Below are positions 56,440-64,000 of a stretch of DNA of 64,000 nucleotides, in pieces (the stretch's first letter is position 1; the number at the start of each line of letters is the position of its first letter). Location: the NCBI RefSeq assembly GCF_018446385.1, contig NC_055992.1, positions 98,102,947 through 98,166,946 of the forward strand, read 5' to 3'. Source of the stretch: Zingiber officinale (lineage: Eukaryota; Streptophyta; Magnoliopsida; Zingiberales; Zingiberaceae). The translations under genes and the position numbers were made by a program. The notes below the pieces were generated by a model. It did not search any database. It saw only the letters and a program-made list of their open reading frames with translations, and was not told the origin of the DNA.

Positions 56440-57161
56440 GGGATCGGATCATTTGGTTCAGTTTGGTTCTTTTACCCTGATCTCCTTCTAGAACAGGACA
56501 AGAGAATTAATGGAAGATAATGGTGAGATCAAATTCTCTAGTCTATAATTTTTTGGATTAGAAGGGGCCTTATTCATTGATTGATTAGATGGGCTAAACT
56601 CAATAGGGATCCTTTGGTTCGTAAATTGTGGACTAGAGGATGATCCACTGTATAGGAACCCTTGATTTGGATGAACCTCACCTTTAAATAGGTGGAGTCC
56701 ATCTAAATCAATGGTCTAAAAAAATGGACCATTCTCAGGTCCGTAATTTGCGAACCATCCGTGCTCGGCTGGACCCCATGTGTTAAACTGATAGGGTCCA
56801 GACCACCTAACCAATGAATGGGCAAGGGATCAGGATAGGTCCAGGAATCTTGGACCAGAGGATTCCTATCCGATAATGACGAGAGGAGATCCTCTGGATT
56901 ATTTTTTGTGGTCCAGAGAATGCTCCCTTTGCATGTATTGGTGGGGATGTATGATCTCCACCTATTATAGGTGGGGACCATACATCCCTATCAATACATG
57001 TAAAGATAGCATTCTCTGGACTGGACCACAAAAACGGTCCAGAGGATTCAGCTTGGACAATGACCCCTATCTATTAACAGACGGAGGGTCATTATCCTTC
57101 ATTAATGCAAAGGCTAGATTAAAGATTGATCCAGTCTTTACGAACTAGAGGATCCGATCCC
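56440..57161. mobile_element. Non-autonomous MULE-type element with internal hairpin
   Basis: Ends GGGATCGGATC (56440-56450) and GATCCGATCCC (57151-57161) form a perfect 11-bp inverted repeat, extending to about 17 of 20. The 9-bp flanks are identical: TAAAATATC at 56431-56439 and 57162-57170, the target duplication length of Mutator-like elements. The interior has no credible ORF and contains an imperfect inverted repeat of about 60-bp arms centred near 56973 (GGTCCAGAGAATGC against GCATTCTCTGGACTGG). Confidence 0.85.
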
Positions 57162-57580
57162 TAAAATATCAATGTAGTCTAGTATCATAATAATATTTTT
57201 TAGACGGTAAGATGATTAGAATATTATGATATGAGATTAAAATTTGGTATAGCTGATTATACCTCTCTTTATACTTTACTATCTACGCTAATAACTAACC
57301 TCTTTCCTATTAAGAGGACTATTAAAAGCAAATAAATCGTCTTTTACCAGACAAGTAATTCAAATACCACGTATACCACCCTACCTTTATCATTCGATTA
57401 TTTTTTTAAAACACTTTATTACTACATTAAGCATTCATTGTTTTTTTTTCATATAATCTAAGTTTTTAATAGATCCATTAATTCTAAAGGTGACTTAAGC
57501 ATTAATCCGAATATCCTTTTCTTAATCTTTAATTTACCATCGTCTCGGGAAATCAAAAAGCAGACTTGAATCGATGATTC
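57162..57580. other. Intergenic, no gene seen
   Basis: A+T-rich spacer between the MULE-type element and the LTR of element G. Nothing recognised. Confidence 0.5.
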
Positions 57581-58446
57581 AATAAGTACTCGGTATTAAT
57601 TTTAATATTATAAATTAGGTGCTGTATTATTTGATGTCTTATATTTAAGTATATAAAAATTAAAAAATGTAAGAAATCGAACGAAAGATATGATGAACTA
57701 AAATAATAATATAAAAATCGAGTCGATGGACTCAGTGCATCCGAAGGACGAGAAACTGCGGAAGATTACGCCGTTGGAGCTAGAAAGACATGCATAGTGC
57801 TTCCGAGGGACAAGAAGTACGAGCAGAAACCTGCTCGAGGAGAAAGCGAGAGTTGGGTTCTGGTGAGCTTAACTCTGGAAAGCCAGAGTATCATCCACTC
57901 AAAGAAAATCAGCTAAGGAGTTAATTTGCTTCAGGGAAGGCACTTTTAATGACTTGAAAGACGTTCTATAAACAGTGTCGAATTCGCCTTCCAGCTCGTT
58001 GAACGCGCCTTCAGATGACTGTTAGTCAAAGATAAAGTTTTATCTTTCGCGATAAAATTTGTCTGATTGAAGACGCCTTAAACCCAATTGAAGGTGTTTT
58101 CCAGCTTCGAATGGAGTTTTCAGGGGTTATAAAAAGACCACTAGAGCTAGAAAATAGATAACACATTCTGTATTAACTTTCCTAGTCATTTCTGAACTGT
58201 CAACGTATGTAAAAAGCTTCTTTGTTTTTAACGAAAGAGTTTTTTAATGAGCTTTTCAACGCCTTGGATTAACAACCATCTACGTTGTAACTAACTAAAA
58301 CTCTGGTCTTTTACCTACTCTTTTAAATTGTTATTTCTTTTATGTTAATTGATTTTGCTTAATTTGTGTATCCTTGCTAAGCAAAAGCAAAAGATATTTT
58401 TTAACTCTGATTGTAGACTATTCACCCTTCTCTAACTAGCCGTATC

Positions 58447-58665
58447 GGGACTAATAAGTGATATCAGAGCTCAACCGCTTCAGAAGGACTAATCGTTGAC
58501 TAAAGCAAACAAGACAATAGTTGTACCGAGTATCTACTCATCGAAATTCGAGCGGGGGACTAATAAGTGATATCAGAGCTCAACCGCTTCAGAAAGACTA
58601 ATCGTTGACTAAAGCAAACAAGACAATAGTTGTACTGAGTATCTACTCATTGAAATTCGAGCGGG
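58447..58665 (+). repeat. 109-bp tandem duplication including the primer-binding site
   Basis: The segment starting GGGACTAATAAGTGATATC is repeated 109 bp further on, with only a few changes (AGAAGGACT against AGAAAGACT, TACCGAG against TACTGAG). It spans the LTR end, the primer-binding site and the start of gag. Confidence 0.9.
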
Positions 58666-58689
58666 AATTCGTGACTTGAAAAAAAAATA

Positions 58690-60105
58690 TGGAGGTATTC
58701 TTCAAAACTGATTTCGATTTACTTTTAATAATGAAATATGACTTTGTAGCACCTAAGGATCTGCAAGGAGCTAACAAAGGAGAATATCAGTAGACGAAGA
58801 AGGAGCAAGCCAACTTTGTGCCAAACAACAAGAAAGAATTCCATATGCTGAGTATCTTACCACAATAAGAAGTCAACCGGATTGGAGCATACAAGTCAGC
58901 CAAAGAGCTCTGAGAGAAATTCCTAGAACTGCACGAAGGAAGCTCGGAGGAGAAACTCGCGAGACGGGACTTGCTCCGGAACCAAATTAGTAACCTTCGG
59001 ATGGAAGAAGGTAAAACAGTTGCACATCTACACTCGATGATCAAAGAACTCATCACCGGACTCATGAATCTCGCGAAAAGGTAACAAACCGTGATTAGTT
59101 AAGGTACGCTTTAAATACATTTCCTAGAACGCCCGAGTAGACATTTATAGTCGACTTGTTTTACATCTCTAATGATCTCGAAGTTAGTTCATTAGAAAAT
59201 ATGTTTTCCACTTTTGAACTTCACGAATCAAGATGTGTAGGCTTACGAAACAAAGAAAATACAACCCATAACCTAGCGCTGAACGCTAACCAGAAAGGCA
59301 AATCAGATTCAGACACGTCACTTGACAAAGACGAAGTTGCATTTATGCTAAGAAAATCCAGTAAAATTTTTTAAGTCTAACAAGTTTAACAAGTTGTTGA
59401 CCAAGAAAACTTCACGAAGCAAACGAAAAGTATGATGCTATAGCTACCAAGAAGAAGGGCGCCTCAACGACAATTACCCAAAATTGAAGGACAAGGGCAA
59501 GGACAAAAGACCGATCCATAAACAGTACAAAAACTAAAGGCAACATGGGACAAAACGTCGTCATCAGAGTTAGAGATTAAATTCTACACTGGACTTGCAT
59601 TGATGGTAAGTCACCAAGAAGATGACGAAGTAAGCTCATTCGAAATGAGTATCGAGAACATCGATGAAGGAGGAACAACATCAGAGGGAACCAACAATAC
59701 AGGGGGAGCATCACATAATGAAATTAACAAGGCAAGTCACGTACGAACTCAGCCTCCTGATAAACTATATAAGTTTATAAAACTACTTGCAAACATTCTT
59801 GTAAATTAGAAATTTAAAATAAAAATTTTAAAAAGAAAAATTAAACTAAAAATAACTTTAGCAAAAACTTGTCGATCAGAAGATTTTAACAAGATAAAAA
59901 TTGAAAATAAAAAAATTAAGAGATCAAAAGAAAATTTTGAAAAGATTCAAATTTAAAATTTTAGGAATTATTAAGGGCAAAATTGGTATTATAGATTTCA
60001 TAAGGGTCAAATCAGAAAAGTAATAAAAAAATATATACCAAGAAAATTTTTAATTAATTTAGTAGGTAATAACTATATTGGGTTCCAAAATCATTCTTAA
60101 GTTAA
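58690..60105 (+). pseudogene. gag of element G, decayed
   Basis: MEVFFKTDFDLLLIMKYDFV at 58690, FHMLSILPQ, NRIGAYKSAKEL, FLELHEGSSEEKLARRDLL, HLHSMIKELITGLMNLA, then the acidic SFEMSIENIDEGGTTSEG stretch at 59640 and a YIGFQNHS-like end near 60080 in place of YWVPKS. Many stops and shifts. The zinc knuckle region is damaged (TMMLx-like frames near 59430). Confidence 0.65.
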
Positions 60106-60375
60106 ATTTTTATTCATATTCTAATTTTATTTGCTTTAATATTCATTGCACGTTTAAAATTTTCTAACTTTTTCAAATAAATTTTTCGATTCCTTTCTAT
60201 TCGAAATTAATTGAATTTTAATTTTTCCATAAAAAGTGATTTTATTACTTAACTATAGGAAACAATTTGAAAATTTTGACCAATATATTATTTTTTATAA
60301 ATTTTTTAAACAAAAATAGTATCTTTAAAATTAAAATTATTTTACAGAGTTATTTTTAAAAATTTTATTTCTCTA

Positions 60376-62282
60376 TTATTCTTGTCCGAAAGCGTGAAGT
60401 TGGAAAGCTGGGGAGGTAGCGGTTTTGCTGACTGGATGAAGACCTCGCTCCTCTCTGCAAAACAAAACCAAACCAGGGAAGAGATTTCTGTCGTTGGTCC
60501 TCCGACACTCAAATTAGAAATAGAAGAAGAGAAAGTGAAAGCATTAGGGACCGAGATCAATCTTTCCTTTCTTCATACATATCATACTCTTTTATACTTA
60601 TTTTAGTGACCCTTTATATGCCCCTGTTTAATGATATTAATTGCAGATAAAAGTCATATTTTTCTTGGTTTCTTTGCATTCAATGATAGATAGAGTGTTC
60701 TCTTTTATTTTCTCTCCCCTTATTAAGTATCCATCTTTTTCTCTTTTATTATATTAGTTCATTACACTGTCAATGACATACCCTGAGCCAGACGGGTGGC
60801 CTGCTCGACCCGCTCTCCTGCTGATCGGGCTAACCGGACAGCGATTCCTCCGATCGGCCTATGTAGCCCCCTCTCGCTTGGGTGATGTGGTTGAGCCTCT
60901 GAGCCCTAACGTTGATCGTTTTGACTATGACCTCTACTATGACCGTTGACCTGTGCCAAGTGGGCTTCTCCTTACCGTCGCATCACAAACATCCCCTTCA
61001 AGTCTAGTCGAAGGAGGCTGCAAGTCTGACTAATTAGATAAGAAGATGTGTCTTCGGCGACTTTAAGGTCCGTTCGACCCATATGTTTAAGTGGCCGATT
61101 GGACTGTGCTTGGTCTTTAATCGCTGATTGTCCTACAAGCCAACACCACTTAACTTCATTTTTCCATTGCCAGGTTCAGTCCTATGACCCATTCTTTGCG
61201 TTGATTAGGACGATGTGCAGCAACACTGGCACATGTTTTCCTTTCCTTACGCGTCCTTGGGTGAGCTCGGTCTTGGCTGACGTTATCCAAATTTCTTGAA
61301 GACCGTGTAAATTCCTGATAGTTATGACCGAGCACGTGACCATACCTTTTTAATTAAGCTCATTAAATGCTATCCGGTGATCGAAGGACACGTGCCCCTC
61401 ACTGTCACCGCACGCTCGATGTGACAGGTGGATATCCTCTTGCAACGAGGCATGTGCCTTTTCAAAATCAACGATGGGATATGCTTCTAGGTTTCCATGG
61501 CTTTGGATCGGACGACTGAGGTCGATCGGTCGCGAGGTTTATAAACCTCGCGTGTGTCGTCATCTTCCTCACTCTGCGTCTTCATCTTTGAACTTTCCAC
61601 CGACACTGTGTTCTTCTTCCTTTTTGGCGATCATAGTGATCTCTCTAGTAAGCTTTCTATACCTTTCAACTGGATTTGTTCGTTGTTCTTAGAGTATTTT
61701 CTTTCAATCGAACTTCTTTGTTGTTTCTTGTCAACGTTTATTTCCGATGGCAAGCTCCTTTCAACCTCCTATCTCAGTCCCTGGGCTTTGGTAAACGTCC
61801 ATCGAGTCTAGGTTCGATGGAGGCGATGCTGAGAGTTTGAGAGTTGCCTTTGAAATTTCCTCTGATTATCAAATCGGTCTTCCTTCGGCTTTTGACCACC
61901 CAAATGAGCCTCCTCCAGGTTTTGTATGCTTCTTTAGGGACTAATTTACCGTCGGTTAGCGGTTCCCGATCCACCCTTTCTTCTCCACCATTTGATTTTC
62001 ATATTTCTCTCCATCAACTAGTGTCGAACTCCTTTCCGTTGTTGTACGGGGTCGTTGTTTTGTTCCGCCTGCACGACATTCCTCTTACTCCTCGGCTCTT
62101 TCACTATTTCTATTATCCTAAATTGTTCGAGCTAGGGACTTTTCTCTTCCAAGCCCGAGTGGGCCTAGTCTTCTTTGACAAGATGTCGTCCACCAACAAG
62201 TATTGGAAGGACTACTACTTCTTTGTTCGCTTTCCCGAGCCGTCAGACTTTTCGACTAGCTGGCAATTAGAGGTGCCGAACC
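60376..62282 (-). mobile_element. Tat-type element H, 3' LTR and adjoining interior
   Basis: An LTR of about 610 bp (60376-60985) is colinear with the LTR of the complete Tat-type element: TTCTTGTCCGAAAGC for TGATCCTGTCCGAAC at the left, GTTGGTCCTCCGACACTCAA, and CCGTCGCATCA at the right. The polypurine tract (CATCCCCTTCAAGTCTAGTC on the plus strand) follows, then the opposite-strand ORF. It is cut at 62282 by element I. Confidence 0.75.
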
Positions 62283-62287
62283 TGTAG
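61747..62287 (+). pseudogene. Opposite-strand PF04195-type ORF of element H
   Basis: Begins MASSFQPPISVPGLW at 61747, then TAA at 61792-61794 where the homologue has Tyr, continuing in frame as TSIESRFDGGDAESLRVA. A shifted frame (to 62287) carries LLYGVVVLFRLHDIPLTPRL, FHYFYYPKLFELGTFLFQAR and KYWKDYYFFVRFPEPSDF, matching the PF04195-type domain of the ORF at 27586. At least two stops and one shift make it inactive. Truncated at the right by element I. Confidence 0.72.
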
Positions 62288-63744
62288 GACCATTGGCGGC
62301 CGGCTAGAAGAGGGGCAGTTGGATAGCTTGCAGACACAAAAATAAAAACCAACCCTTCTCGAACTCTCAATAGAATACTTGCATAAATAATTAACTAAAC
62401 AAACAAAAAGACGAGGCTTATAAGGTTTGACTTGGTTACAACCGGGGAGGTTGTTAATCCAAGGAAAATGATCGTACTAGGAACTCCTTCAGGCGGAGAA
62501 GCCTCTTACAACGATGAAGCACAGAAAACAGAAGCTTAACTATAGAGAAAGCGTACAAGTGCAGAAAGAATGAATTGCTTGAGTTGTTGAAAAGCTTTTG
62601 AACCAAGACTATATTTATAGCCTTGGTCATGGTGCCCCAAAGGGTTCCGGGCACCCTGGGGGGATAAACTTTATTCCCCAACATTCAGATCGAGTCAAAA
62701 CTCGATCTGGTCAAAAGTCAACTCCGGACGCCCCGGTACAGTCCGGGCGCCCTGGGCGTGAAAGTCAACCCCGTTGACTTTTTTCAGCCCGGGTCTTATG
62801 CTCTGGTTCCGTTCACCTCAGACCGAGTCTTCCGCTTGCTTGGGTGATCTCTGGCATCCGGAATAGGGCTCACCCGAGCCCAACTTCCGATCTTCTCGAG
62901 CAGGCTTCCGCTCAGGCTTCTCGTCCCTCGAAATCGCTGCGTGCTTCCTTCTCGTCCACTAGCATACTCATCCGCAGTCTTCGTCCCTCGGTCGCACCCC
63001 GTGCCGACCTTCTCGCTAGCTGCATCTCTTGCTCCTCGAGCATTCTTCCGCTCCGACTTCTCGTCCCTCGGAACCACCACACTCTTCCTTCTCGTCTGCT
63101 GGCGTACTCTTCCGCAATGCCTCGTCCCTCGGACGCACCGCATGCCGTCCTTCTCGCTAGTTGCGTCTTCCGCTCGACTACCTGTGCTCCTAAGCTCCTG
63201 CATACTTAGACACAAGGTTAGAAAAATACATGACCTAACTTAACTTGTTGATCACACCAAAATAACTTTGAGGTTCCAATAATCTCCCCCTTTTTGATGT
63301 GAGCAACCCAAGTTAAGCTAGGGTAAAATAGACATAAAAAATAAACTAACTAAATTTGTAATTAAATGCAAAAAGATAGAAAAATTAAAAATAGGTCTAC
63401 CTCCCCTTGGACTTATACTTTTCCTTCTCCCCCTTTGATCACATAAAAAATGGGGTTCCGAAAAAAATCTAAGGGTTAAAAAAAATCTGACTTAAGAAAT
63501 TTTACAAATTTTTTTTAAATTTTTCTAAGTAAAGATTTTAAGCAGAAATTTCAGAAAACTTTTAACTTTTATGTAAAAGGTTTTTTAAAAAAATTCTAAG
63601 TAAAAATTTTAAGCATAAATTTCTAATTTCAGAGGACCTTTTAACTTAGGCAATTTTAGTTTTTAAAAAAATTCTAAGTAAAAGAAATTTTGAAAAAAAT
63701 GTTTAAAAGACTTTTTAAAACATTATTAAAATCTAATTTTAATG

Positions 63745-63905
63745 CTTTACCAGAAAGTTAATTAAACATTTAATTTCAGTATTTTGGCTTCTAAGTCGTG
63801 GCGAGACACTAGACCTTCTTGGTTATTGGAGCAACAACCACTTTCTTAGACAAAATCTCATAAAAAAATTTACTGTTTAATTTTCTCGCTGAAAGCGCTA
63901 ATTTC
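63745..63905 (-). other. Conserved post-gag non-coding block, element I copy
   Basis: On the minus strand: CTTTCAGCGAGAAAATTAAA, TTGTTGCTCCAATAACCAAG and TAGTGTCTCGCCACGAC, ending TTAATTAACTTTCTGGTAAA. Closely similar to the block in element C. Confidence 0.75.
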
Positions 63906-63914
63906 TACTAAAAT

Positions 63915-64000
63915 TTAGGCTAAGCAAGTTTTAGGAACCCAATATAGGTTCCAGCCTACTAGATTAACCAAAAATTTCTTAGGGACATATTTTCTTGAAA
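63915..64000 (-). CDS. Gag C-terminus of element I (partial)
   Basis: On the minus strand the last residues read SRKYVPKKFLVNLV, then GWNLYWVPKTCLA and a stop at 63915-63917. This matches the shared C-terminus of gag in elements A, B, C and F. The rest lies off the window, so whether it is intact is unknown. Confidence 0.7.
   Translation of the reverse strand, partial: SRKYVPKKFLVNLVGWNLYWVPKTCLA

Larger units (their letters stand above)
57581..60370 (+). mobile_element. copia element G (5' LTR, decayed gag)
   Basis: An LTR at about 57581-58456 shows the family layout (AAGTACTCGGTATTAATTTT in place of TGTAAGTACTCCGTGG, then GACTCAGTGCATCCGAAGGA, GGTTATAAAAAG as TATA, and a CTATTCACCCTTCTC end). 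It is followed by a primer-binding site TGATATCAGAGC at 58459 and a gag remnant. The 3' LTR is missing; the Tat-like element H begins near 60376. Confidence 0.7.
62283..64000 (-). mobile_element. copia element I, 3' LTR and end of gag, running off the window
   Basis: LTR at about 62283-63279 (plus strand TGTAGGACC...GGTTCCAATA), then a polypurine tract (AAAAAGGGGGAGATT on the minus strand), the conserved post-gag block, and the last gag codons at the right edge. A TATA-like CTATAAATATAG (minus strand) lies near 62608. It inserted into the interior of Tat-type element H. The 5' LTR and most of gag are beyond 64000. Confidence 0.75.

Noticed and set aside
56703-57148. Several frames of 74-92 codons
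   Set aside because: They lie in the inverted repeat of the MULE-type element and mirror each other on the two strands.
60382-60606. 74-codon frame SESVKLESWGGSGFADW as a gene
   Set aside because: It lies in the LTR of Tat-type element H, colinear with the non-coding LTR start of the complete element.
1-64000. CRISPR arrays, bacterial operons, tRNA or rRNA genes
   Set aside because: The tandem repeats have no unique spacers of constant length and the sequence is eukaryotic; no complete tRNA cloverleaf or rRNA stretch was recognised by eye.
1-64000. Integrated plant pararetrovirus
   Set aside because: No pararetroviral coat or movement-protein motifs and no viral-type reverse transcriptase were seen; the retroelement proteins present are Gag and protease of LTR retrotransposons.

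Overview
This is a repeat-dominated piece of a plant nuclear genome. The evidence is spliced genes with GT-AG introns, plant gene families (NUP155, plant-type Nudix hydrolase, CYSTM), Ty1/copia elements primed by initiator tRNA-Met, a Tat-type Ty3/gypsy element, RTE and L1-like LINE remnants, and hAT, MULE and CACTA elements with the target duplications expected of plants. The nesting and the long LTR families suggest a large-genome angiosperm, perhaps a monocot such as a member of Zingiberales. That placement is only an impression.

Layout. 1-2916: end of a probable Ty3 LTR with a 60-bp tandem repeat. 2917-8753: decayed copia remnant (J) with a broken gag, a long A+T-rich tract, a hAT element (8-bp TSD) and a 3' LTR. 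8754-25020: a nest. RTE-type LINE pieces are broken by old LTRs (E, D1, D2). LTR D1 is split by gag-only copia A (11165-22141). A's 5' LTR is split by gag-only copia C (11336-15565, TSD CTTCC), and A's gag start is split by gag-only copia B (16403-19676). 25368-35913: a NUP155 pseudogene keeping only its first exon and last exons, split by a complete Tat-type element (26313-34497, TSD CATGG). That element has gag-protease on the minus strand, no reverse transcriptase or integrase, two long GC-rich tandem arrays, and a spliced opposite-strand ORF of the 'putative gypsy-type transposon' (PF04195) family. 36000-38600: intergenic, with SINE-like pieces. 38600-42826: another gag-only copia (F). 44693-45225: second copy of the hAT family. 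45321-46195: GC-rich insert with 29-bp repeats. 46737-48960: tandemly repeated 3' end of a LINE, interrupted by a solo LTR (K). 50266-51180: an apparently intact Nudix hydrolase gene. 51837-53250: one end of a CACTA element with palindromic subterminal repeats. 54990-55690: an apparently intact CYSTM gene on the minus strand. 56440-57161: a MULE-like element (9-bp TSD) with an internal hairpin. 57581-60370: copia G with a duplicated primer-binding site. 60376-62282: second, decayed Tat-type 3' end with its opposite-strand ORF. 62283-64000: 3' part of a minus-strand copia (I) running off the window.

Two genes look functional: the Nudix hydrolase and the CYSTM protein. The most unusual material is in the retroelements. 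At least four related copia-type elements carry a gag ending in WVPKxxL and no pol, and share a conserved non-coding block after gag. Several LTR families carry clusters of different near-palindromic modules at the same place upstream of the TATA box. The Tat element carries an opposite-strand spliced gene with its own TATA-like box, plus tandem arrays where pol should be.
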